Below, piece after piece: positions 1 to 9,444 of a DNA stretch of 9,444 nt. The translations under genes and the position numbers were made by a program. Source of the stretch: an uncultured Arenimonas sp. (GTDB taxonomy: Bacteria > Pseudomonadota > Gammaproteobacteria > Xanthomonadales > Xanthomonadaceae); the NCBI GenBank assembly GCA_946480565.1, contig CAMLKR010000080.1:1-9444 (forward strand), in the 5' to 3' direction. Numbering within the stretch: the first letter of the stretch is position 1; each line of letters begins with the position of its first letter. The notes beneath the pieces were generated by a model, which saw only the letters and a program-made list of their open reading frames with translations, did no database searches and was not told the DNA's origin.

Positions 1-24
1 GGGTGATCTGGCGTGCGCCGCCGC

Positions 25-181
25 AGACAAGGGGGTATGGCTGCCCGGTCGGTCGGCCGCTCTCGGGCATCCTGCCCTTCGCGGCACTTGGACTCCTGTC
101 CGGCGTAAGCGGCGTCCTGCCCAACTCACGACCGGCCGTTGCGGGCATCCTGCCCTCCACTTCAGCCATACCCCCTTGTCT
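25..181. repeat. Block bounded by perfect 19-bp inverted repeats, with internal 15-bp direct repeats
   Basis: AGACAAGGGGGTATGGCTG at 25-43 recurs exactly as its reverse complement at 163-181. Similarity continues imperfectly outwards to about 12 and 195. Inside lie two exact direct copies of CGGGCATCCTGCCCT (64-78 and 142-156). Each contains a small GGGCA/TGCCC hairpin and each follows CGGCCG (54-59 and 133-138) by similar spacing. A shorter relative, GTCCTGCCC, sits at 114-122. These matches are seen directly. No transposase or coding signal is present. It may be a dispersed non-autonomous or REP-like family, or a structured RNA locus, and I cannot tell which. Each arm reads inward as a G-rich run followed by ATG, but the resulting frames look spurious. 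Confidence 0.6.
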
Positions 182-380
182 ACGGCGTCGCCACGTCTCT
201 TCGAGGCGAGCCGTTGGGATAAGCGCGTGCCCCCCAGAAGGCACGGAAGCTCGCAGCCGGAAGATCGGTGTCAGGCCAGTGTCCGGCCGAGTTGATTGCT
301 CCCGGAATCCAGTCGGCCCTGCCCCGATTCCGCGGGCTTGCCCGTCTTTTGAATTCGATACCCCGGCTCAGATGGTCCGC

Positions 381-494
381 AGGCCGTCGTGCGTGAGGGC
401 TTTTTCTGCGGCTTCGAAAACATGGACGTTTTCGAAGAGCCTACATGGACGTATTCACGGCGTCCGCAGAAAAAGACCTCACGTACGGCGGCCT
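381..494. repeat. Nested palindromic element with 31-nt inverted arms (MITE/REP-like)
   Basis: The arm at 381-411 pairs with 464-494. The core, CGTGCGTGAGGGCTTTTTCT onwards (388-411), matches the reverse complement of 464-487 at 22 of 24 positions, and AGGCCG (381-386) pairs with CGGCCT (489-494). The 52-nt centre holds a perfect 10-bp hairpin, CTTCGAAAAC (412-421) with GTTTTCGAAG (428-437), around a 6-nt loop. The centre also has a 10-bp direct repeat, ACATGGACGT (420-429 and 443-452). The element lies about 70 nt past the stop of the minus-strand response regulator, so it could end that operon's transcript. The double-hairpin design resembles dispersed elements of this bacterial family, but family membership is inference. 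Confidence 0.65.
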
Positions 495-562
495 ATCGCC
501 TCGAACGAACCCGGCACCAGACGGAGAAAGACGCGAGCTGTCGATCTACTTGCCCGGCACGC

Positions 563-1372
563 CTACTTCAGCAGCTCAAGCCGATCGCGATAACTGCGCG
601 AGAGCTTGATCTCGTGGCCGCAGTCCAACGCCAGGAACTGCTCGCCGTTCAGATGCGGGCGCAGCGACACCACCCGCTTCGCGTTGACAAGGGTCGAACG
701 ATGCACCCGCGGGAAATGCCGCGGATCGAGCCGCGATTCGAGCTCGCGCATCGTCGCCCGCAGCACGAAGGTCTCGCCGTCGGTGTGGATGCACATGTAG
801 TCCCCGGCCGCGTCCACCCAGCGCACCGTGGCCAGGTCCACCCGCACCGTGCGCTGCCCGTCCCGGATCGACAGCCGGTCGCCGGGACCGAGCTTGCGCT
901 CGCCGGCGCCCTGCAGCGCCTCCTCCAGCGTCAGCGAAGGCTTGCCGCTGAGGTCGCCGAGCAGGCGCAGCAGCTGCTCGCAGTGTTTTCCAGAATCGCG
1001 CTTGTCCAGCTCCTCGCGCACCCGGAACAAGGCCTGGTGCAGCCGGCTGTCGTCCACCGGCTTGAGCAGGTAATCGACCGCACTGGCCTCGAAGGCGCGG
1101 ATCGCATAATGGTCGTAGGCCGTGCAGAACACCGTCAGCGGCAGTTGCGGCGCCGGGATCGCCCGCAGCGTCGCGAACCCGTCCAGCCCGGGCATCTGCA
1201 CGTCCAGGAACATCAGGTCCGGCGCGAACTCGGATACCGCCTTCATCGCCGAGGCGCCGTCGCCGCACTGCGCGACCACCTCGATGTCGGGCTGTTCGGC
1301 CAGGCGCAGCTCCAGGCCGCGCCGCGCCAGCGGCTCGTCGTCGACGATCAGGGTACGGATCATGCGGCTCAT
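563..1372 (-). CDS. LytTR-family DNA-binding response regulator
   Basis: This is a 269-residue regulator that should be phosphorylated by the kinase encoded just upstream and then bind promoter DNA through a LytTR domain. The receiver domain occupies about residues 5-122. It shows the acidic pair D11-D12, the phosphoacceptor D57 in FLDVQMPGLDG, T84 and K104 in LLKP, so all key receiver residues are present. After a linker, the LytTR domain fills about 166-269, with the typical RLSIRDGQRTV start, an AAGDYMCIHT segment and HRSTLVN. The ATG overlaps the kinase TGA as ATGA (1369-1372), implying translational coupling. A second in-frame ATG at residue 4 (1363) gives MIRTLIVDDEP, a common beginning in the family, and is an alternative start. 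Target genes cannot be read from the sequence. The family assignment is secure. Confidence 0.95.
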   Translation of the reverse strand: MSRMIRTLIVDDEPLARRGLELRLAEQPDIEVVAQCGDGASAMKAVSEFAPDLMFLDVQMPGLDGFATLRAIPAPQLPLTVFCTAYDHYAIRAFEASAVDYLLKPVDDSRLHQALFRVREELDKRDSGKHCEQLLRLLGDLSGKPSLTLEEALQGAGERKLGPGDRLSIRDGQRTVRVDLATVRWVDAAGDYMCIHTDGETFVLRATMRELESRLDPRHFPRVHRSTLVNAKRVVSLRPHLNGEQFLALDCGHEIKLSRSYRDRLELLK

Positions 1373-2448
1373 TCGCGCGGGGCCCCGCCGGTTTCGTAGG
1401 GAATCGACAGCGTCACTTCCACGCCGCCCTCGCGGCGGTTGCGCACGTCCACCGACTGCCCGGCGCCGTACAGCACCTTCAGCCGCTCGCGGGTGTTCTT
1501 CAGGCCGACGCCGCAGCCCTCGCCGTTGGCCTTGTCGAAGTCGGGGCAGCCGGGGCCGTTGTCCACCACGGTCAGCACCAGGCGTCCGTCGCGACGCTCC
1601 GCGCCGATCACCAGCCGGCCGCCTTCAACGAGTTTGGCGATCGCGTACTTGATCGCGTTCTCGACCAGGGGCTGCAGCAGCATGCTCGGCAGCAGCGCCG
1701 AATAACACTCCGGCGCGATGCGTGTCTCCACCTGCAGGCGCTCGGCGAAGCGGATCTTCTCGATGCCCAGGTAGAGGTTCAGCGCGTCCAGCTCCTGCTT
1801 CAGGGTCACGCGCTGCATCGGGTCGCTGTCGAGCGAGTGGCGCAGGAAGGCGCTCAGGCCCTGCACCATCTGGTTGGCCACGCCGTTCTGGCGGTCCAGC
1901 ACCAGGGTCGAGATCGCGTTCAGCGTGTTGAACAGGAAATGCGGGTTGAGCTGGTAGCGCAGCATCTTCAGCTGCGCCTGGTGCGCCATCGCGGTGGCGG
2001 CCAGGGCCTGGCGGGTCTGCTGCTGCAGCTGGCGGTAGTACTTCAGGCCGATGTAGAAGCCGACCCAGCTCAGCACCACGTACAGGTGGCCGGTGGCGTA
2101 GCCGAAGTAGCCCAGCGTGGTTGCCGGGCGGCACTCGTCGCCGCACCAGTCGAACAGCAGCTGGCTGAATACCAGACCCATCAGCAGGGTCGTGGCGACC
2201 ACGCAGGCGATGGCGATCGGGATAAAACGTCGCGGCGGCAGGCCCCAGGCGCGCTGCAGCACCAGGCGCACGGCCAGGGTCAGCACGAAGCCGGTGAGCG
2301 CGGCGCCGAAGGACAGCCGCCAGTAGTCCAGCGGCTTGCCGTGCGAGATCGCCGACAGGTAGCTCAGGCTGCCATAGCCCAGCCAGCCGCCGGTCTGCAG
2401 CCACCAGAACAGGCGGCGGGCGCGGGAATCGTCGTGAGGGCTGGGCAC
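1369..2448 (-). CDS. LytS/AlgZ-type sensor histidine kinase
   Basis: This is a 359-residue inner-membrane kinase and the partner of the adjacent LytTR regulator. The N-terminal half carries about four hydrophobic segments (roughly 18-34, 45-65, 74-98 and 110-135) and no large periplasmic sensor domain. A short helical linker rich in Gln and Ala follows (139-160). The His_kinase domain contains QLNPHFLFNTLN (166-177) with phosphoacceptor H170. The ATPase part has the N box LVENAIKYA (261-269, N264), the G1 box DNGPG (296-300) and GVGLKNTRERL (313-323). This is the compact arrangement of the LytS/AlgZ/YehU class. The start is a GTG at 2448 with only a weak AGG upstream, and I see no in-frame ATG that would serve better. 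A 101-nt gap separates it from the thioredoxin gene. The stimulus is unknown. Confidence 0.93.
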   Translation of the reverse strand: MPSPHDDSRARRLFWWLQTGGWLGYGSLSYLSAISHGKPLDYWRLSFGAALTGFVLTLAVRLVLQRAWGLPPRRFIPIAIACVVATTLLMGLVFSQLLFDWCGDECRPATTLGYFGYATGHLYVVLSWVGFYIGLKYYRQLQQQTRQALAATAMAHQAQLKMLRYQLNPHFLFNTLNAISTLVLDRQNGVANQMVQGLSAFLRHSLDSDPMQRVTLKQELDALNLYLGIEKIRFAERLQVETRIAPECYSALLPSMLLQPLVENAIKYAIAKLVEGGRLVIGAERRDGRLVLTVVDNGPGCPDFDKANGEGCGVGLKNTRERLKVLYGAGQSVDVRNRREGGVEVTLSIPYETGGAPRE

Positions 2449-2549
2449 GGCCTGGGTCCGGGGATGATTGCGCCCATGCTAACGCCGGGACGGTGCCGGC
2501 CAGAACGTCCTGGCGCGGCCCGGCAACGCTTCGTCGCGCCGGGTGTCGG

Positions 2550-3152
2550 TCAGCCTGCCGCGGGGGTGGCCGCGGCCTCGGTGATGGCCGCGGCCAGTTC
2601 CTGCGAGGTGACCGGTCCCAGGAACCTCTTCGCCACCCGGCCGTCGGGCGCGATCAGGTAGGTCATGGGCAGGCCGCGCGGGGTTTCGAAGTCGGCCGGG
2701 GGGCTGTACACGTCCAGCAGCGCGATCGGGTAGCCGGCCGGGTGTTTGGCCAGGAACTCGCGCATCGCCGCCGGCTCGATCTCTTCGTAGGCAAGGCCGA
2801 TCACCTGCACGTCGTCGCGGGCGGCGTCGAAGGCGCTGAAATCCGGGATCTCCTTCAGGCAGGGTTTGCACCAGGTGGCCCAGAAATTGACCACCACCCA
2901 GCTGCCGCGCTTCTCCGCCAGGTCGAAGCGGCCGTGGTCCAGGGTTTCCACCACCAGGGTCGGGTGGGTGGACGCTTCGGCGGGGGCATCGGCGGCGGCC
3001 GGCGCCTCGGAGGCGACCGGGGCTTCGGCTTCAGCCGCAGGCGCGGCGGCGGCCGGCGCCTGTGCGGCGGGTTCGGTCTCGGCGGCGGGCTGGCAGGCCA
3101 CGACCAGCAGCGTCAGCAGCAGGGCCGACAGGGGGCGGATGGGCGTGTTCAT
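2550..3152 (-). CDS. TlpA-like thioredoxin-fold lipoprotein
   Basis: This is a 200-residue thiol-disulfide protein predicted to be lipid-anchored and to face the periplasm. Residues 1-19 form a signal sequence ending in LVVAC, with C20 as the lipidation site. Residues 21-62 are a low-complexity Ala/Pro/Glu spacer. The redoxin domain (about 64-195) contains NFWATWCKPC with the active pair C95-C98, followed by a TlpA/ResA-style EIPDFSAF helix and the cis-proline segment GLPMTYLI (P162). The family reduces periplasmic disulfides, often for cytochrome c maturation, but the substrate here is unknown. The ATG overlaps the TGA of the BrkB-like gene as ATGA (3149-3152). The nearest Shine-Dalgarno-like AGGA lies 13 nt away, so translation probably depends on coupling. 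No DsbD/CcdA partner is visible nearby. Confidence 0.9.
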   Translation of the reverse strand: MNTPIRPLSALLLTLLVVACQPAAETEPAAQAPAAAAPAAEAEAPVASEAPAAADAPAEASTHPTLVVETLDHGRFDLAEKRGSWVVVNFWATWCKPCLKEIPDFSAFDAARDDVQVIGLAYEEIEPAAMREFLAKHPAGYPIALLDVYSPPADFETPRGLPMTYLIAPDGRVAKRFLGPVTSQELAAAITEAAATPAAG

Positions 3153-4426
3153 ACGGCGGGATTGTCCTGGTTCGAGGTGAAGAAGCTGCCGACGCTGCGC
3201 GCCATTGGCGCCTCCAGCGGCTGGCGCAGGTGGTCGAGCGCGCGCGCGGCGTCGCGGCCCAGCGGGTCGTCATACCCCGGAAGGCTGGTGTCGGTGCACG
3301 GAATGCGCAGGCCCAGGCCCTCGTGCAGTTCGCCCAGGCTCACCGTGGCCAGGTCGCGCGCCAGCAGCCAGCCGCCGTCCTCGGCGCGGCGCACGATGTT
3401 CAGTTCGCTCAGGCCCGAGAGCATGCGCTGCAGCAGGTCGTCGGTGAGCATCGGCTCCAGCGCCTGCATGTCGGCCAGGTGCAGGCCCTGGCCCTCCCGG
3501 CGCGCGGCGTTCAGCCGGCCAAGCAGGCGCAGGTAGCCGTAGAGCTCCATGCCCGGCGGCAGCTGCAGCGCCCGCGGCTGGTAGCGGAAGGACGACAGTG
3601 AGGCGGCGAACGACGCGCCCAGCAGCACCACCACCCAGCTCAGGTAGAGCCAGAGCATGAAGATCGGCACCACGGCCAGCTTGTCGTAAAGCTGGGCATA
3701 GGTGGGAACGTTCAGGAGGTAGGCGGCGAAGCCCTGCTTGGCCAGCTCGAACAGCAGCGTCGCGAACAGGCCGCCGGCCAGCGCGAACCGGAAGGGAATG
3801 CTGCGATGGGGAATCAGCCAGTAGGCGCAGCTGAAGACCATCAGCTCGACCAGGTTCGGAAGGTAGCTCAGCAGGCGCTGGCTCCAGCCCAATTGTTCCA
3901 CGCCCGAAAGCGCCGGCAGCGAGAACAGGTAGGAAGTGATGGCCAGACTCGTCACTGCCAACAGCGTGCCGAGCGTGAGCAGCGTCCAATACATCAGGAA
4001 GCGCATCAGCCGCGGCCGCGGCGTCGGAACGCGCCAGACGCGGTTGAAGGTGCTCTCGATGCTCCACATCGTCACCAGCAGCGACACCAGCAGCGCACCG
4101 ATCCCCGTGAGCGGAAGGTCCTCGGCACTGGTCGCGACCCCGCGCAGGTAGCCTTCTACCACCCGGGCCGAGCTGGGTACGAAATTCGAGAACACGAAAT
4201 TGACGAGCTGCTCCGTCCACACGTCGAACAGGGGGAAGGCCGACAGGATCCCGAACACCACCATGCTCAGCGGCACCAGCGCGAACAGGGTGGTGTAGGC
4301 CAGGGCGCCCGCGGTCTCGAAGCAGCGGTCGTCCAGGAAGCGTGTCCACAGGAACTGGGCGAAGGCCTGCACGCGTTCGCGGTCGATGCGGTGCCACCAG
4401 CGGCGCAGGGTCTCGGGCAGGTCCAT
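3149..4426 (-). CDS. YihY/BrkB-family inner-membrane protein
   Basis: This is a 425-residue polytopic membrane protein. The BrkB core spans about residues 25-285 with some six membrane segments. Family landmarks are AGALAYTTLFALVPL (39-53), the WSIESTFNRVWRVP stretch (121-134), PHRSIPFRFALAGG (206-219) and the final LAVVPIFMLWLYLSWVVVLL segment (250-269). E. coli YihY is about 290 residues. The extra part here, about 290-425, is soluble and contains an Ala/Leu-rich, winged-helix-like pattern (LL.RM.SGLSELNIVRR...GGWLLARDL, about 331-359). The family was once named RNase BN, but that activity belongs to another protein, and the true role is unsettled. The frame is open to 4537, but that would overlap the preceding gene. 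ATG 4426 lacks a good RBS, while TTG 4444 has GGAGG five bases upstream and would add six residues. The gene's TGA overlaps the start of the thioredoxin gene. Confidence 0.9.
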   Translation of the reverse strand: MDLPETLRRWWHRIDRERVQAFAQFLWTRFLDDRCFETAGALAYTTLFALVPLSMVVFGILSAFPLFDVWTEQLVNFVFSNFVPSSARVVEGYLRGVATSAEDLPLTGIGALLVSLLVTMWSIESTFNRVWRVPTPRPRLMRFLMYWTLLTLGTLLAVTSLAITSYLFSLPALSGVEQLGWSQRLLSYLPNLVELMVFSCAYWLIPHRSIPFRFALAGGLFATLLFELAKQGFAAYLLNVPTYAQLYDKLAVVPIFMLWLYLSWVVVLLGASFAASLSSFRYQPRALQLPPGMELYGYLRLLGRLNAARREGQGLHLADMQALEPMLTDDLLQRMLSGLSELNIVRRAEDGGWLLARDLATVSLGELHEGLGLRIPCTDTSLPGYDDPLGRDAARALDHLRQPLEAPMARSVGSFFTSNQDNPAV

Positions 4427-4449
4427 GGGCGAAGGGTAATACAAAGCCC

Positions 4450-4454
4450 CCTCC
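4450..4454 (-). promoter_or_regulatory. Candidate RBS (GGAGG) favouring a TTG start for the BrkB-like gene
   Basis: On the minus strand GGAGG is followed by GGGCT and then an in-frame TTG at 4444-4442. The spacing of 5 nt is suitable for that TTG. For the ATG at 4426 the same motif is 23 nt away and no other purine-rich site is visible. The site sits just after the stop of the upstream gene (4470). If used, the protein would begin with an extra MYYPSP. Confidence 0.45.
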
Positions 4455-4469
4455 GCCCGCCGCGCCGGT

Positions 4470-6698
<2,229 letters not shown>

Positions 6699-6708
6699 TC
6701 CCGGCATC

Positions 6709-6715
6709 AAGGAGG
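6709..6715 (+). promoter_or_regulatory. Strong RBS (AAGGAGG)
   Basis: AAGGAGG ends 6 nt before the ATG at 6722, near-ideal spacing. It is the best Shine-Dalgarno site in the window and fixes the start of the asparaginase-domain protein. Confidence 0.8.
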
Positions 6716-6721
6716 ATTCCC

Positions 6722-7210
6722 ATGGACGAGCTTCTGGTCGTCACCACCGGCGGCACCATCGACAAGGTCTATTTCGACGACAAGTCGGACTACCAGGTCG
6801 GCGAGCCGCAGATCGGCCGCATCCTGCAGGAACTCGGCGTCGCCTTCCGCTTCACGGTGATCCCGATCATCCGCAAGGACAGCCTGCACATCACCGCCGA
6901 AGACCGCGAGCTGCTGCGCGCGACCATCGCCGCCCAGCCGGCGAGGCACGTGCTGGTCACGCACGGCACCGACACCATGGTGGACACCGCGAAAGTGCTG
7001 GCCACCATCGCCGGCAAGACCATCGTGCTGACCGGCGCCCTGAACCCGGCGCGGTTCCGCGGCTCGGACGCCGAGTTCAACATCGGCACTGCGGTCGGTG
7101 CGGTGCAGTCGCTGCCGGCCGGCGTCTACATCGCCATGAACGGCCGCATCTGGGACCCGCTGAAGGTCCGAAAGAACGTCGCCGCGAACCGCTTCGAAGC
7201 CGCCGGCTGA
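6722..7210 (+). CDS. Short asparaginase-domain protein (N-terminal half only)
   Basis: This 162-residue protein matches the N-terminal domain of type I/II L-asparaginases, which run to about 330 residues. TTGGTID (8-14) supplies the nucleophile-loop threonine T12. VTHGTDTM (79-86) supplies the second catalytic Thr-Asp pair, T83-D84. IVLTGALNPARFRGSDAEFN (101-120) matches the following conserved stretch. The segment MNGRIWDPLKVRKN (139-152) aligns with the catalytic-lysine region, and K151 is the likely counterpart. The protein ends there and lacks the second domain that completes the tetramer interface and active site in classic enzymes. It ends cleanly with TGA and a terminator follows, so it looks like a natural short family rather than a frameshift. 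Asparagine hydrolysis is possible but unproven. The cytoplasm is likely, as no signal peptide is present. Confidence 0.88.
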   Translation: MDELLVVTTGGTIDKVYFDDKSDYQVGEPQIGRILQELGVAFRFTVIPIIRKDSLHITAEDRELLRATIAAQPARHVLVTHGTDTMVDTAKVLATIAGKTIVLTGALNPARFRGSDAEFNIGTAVGAVQSLPAGVYIAMNGRIWDPLKVRKNVAANRFEAAG

Positions 7211-7265
7211 GGGCATCCCCGCGCCTGCGCGGCTCCGGCGGTTGCCGTCGGAACCCGGAAAGAAA

Positions 7266-7291
7266 AAGACCCCGGCCTAGGCCGGGGTCTT
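7266..7291. terminator. Bidirectional intrinsic terminator (26-bp perfect palindrome)
   Basis: AAGACCCCGGCC (7266-7277), a central TA, and GGCCGGGGTCTT (7280-7291) form a perfect palindrome between convergent genes. On the minus strand the stem is followed by a T-rich tail (complement of GAAAGAAAAA), a strong terminator for the protease gene, whose stop is 25 nt away. On the plus strand the tail TCTTGTCTT is weaker but usable for the asparaginase-domain gene, whose stop is 55 nt upstream. Confidence 0.85.
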
Positions 7292-7316
7292 GTCTTGGAG
7301 CCTCAACCGCCGGGGA

Positions 7317-9444
<2,128 letters not shown>

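Larger units (their letters stand above)
1..562. other. Gene-poor, repeat-rich intergenic stretch
   Basis: I see no credible gene in this stretch. The open frames on both strands lack recognisable domains and have unconvincing composition. The longest plus-strand frame (3-593) runs through both repeat structures and into the end of the response regulator gene, so I treat it as chance in GC-rich DNA. What is present is a block bounded by 19-bp inverted repeats (25-181) and a nested palindromic element (381-494), both listed separately. Between them, 196-380 shows only a weak CGGG-CTTG-CCCG hairpin followed by TCTTTT (333-350), which could be a poor plus-strand terminator for a gene left of the window. 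Confidence 0.6.

Noticed and set aside
2..169. Minus-strand frame from ATG 169 running off the left edge (MAEVEGRMPATAG...)
   Set aside because: It starts inside the inverted-repeat arm and its repeated GRMP peptide merely reflects the 15-bp direct repeats. The G-run is only 1 nt from the ATG. It could be real if coding continues to the left, but nothing in the window supports that.
3..593. Long plus-strand open frame at the left end
   Set aside because: It passes through both repeat structures, has no domain, and ends inside the response regulator gene on the other strand. Its composition is that of random GC-rich translation.
389..1399. 336-codon plus-strand frame opposite the response regulator
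   Set aside because: It is antisense to a gene with all receiver and LytTR motifs, and its Arg/Gln/His-rich product is typical of an opposite-strand shadow.

Overview
The window is GC-rich, densely coded DNA from a gammaproteobacterium. I infer the Lysobacteraceae/Xanthomonadaceae (Lysobacter, Luteimonas or Xanthomonas relatives). The basis is the very high GC, the wrbA/DUF2069/short-asparaginase cluster, a secreted S8 protease with PPC and P domains, and a palindrome-rich non-coding repeat of the kind I associate with that family. No database could be consulted, so the assignment is tentative.

Layout. Bases 1-562 hold no gene I can support but contain two repeat structures: a block bounded by perfect 19-bp inverted repeats (25-181), and a nested palindromic element with 31-nt arms (381-494). 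From 563 to 5603 five genes run on the minus strand. In transcription order they are a membrane-anchored protein with PQQ-like repeats (5603-4470), a YihY/BrkB-family inner-membrane protein with a soluble C-terminal extension (4426-3149), a TlpA-like thioredoxin lipoprotein (3152-2550), a LytS/AlgZ-type histidine kinase (2448-1369) and its LytTR response regulator (1372-563). Two of the four junctions are ATGA stop/start overlaps. From 5746 to 7210 three genes run on the plus strand: a WrbA-type quinone oxidoreductase, a DUF2069 membrane protein (joined by a third ATGA overlap) and a half-length asparaginase-domain protein with its own strong RBS and a perfect TATAAT hexamer. A 26-bp perfect palindrome at 7266-7291 separates these from a convergent gene for an exported subtilisin-like protease (7317 to the right edge), whose 5' end lies outside the window.

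Function. The kinase/regulator pair is a complete two-component system of unknown input and target. The thioredoxin lipoprotein and the BrkB-like protein form one translationally coupled envelope pair. WrbA with DUF2069 is a plausible quinone-reduction unit. The protease has a signal peptide, an I9-like propeptide, a catalytic domain, a PPC domain and a P domain, which fits type II secretion to the outside. I see no transposase, CRISPR array, tRNA, rRNA or recognisable defence system. The most unusual material is the non-coding repeat DNA at the left end and the start-site and terminator details listed as findings.
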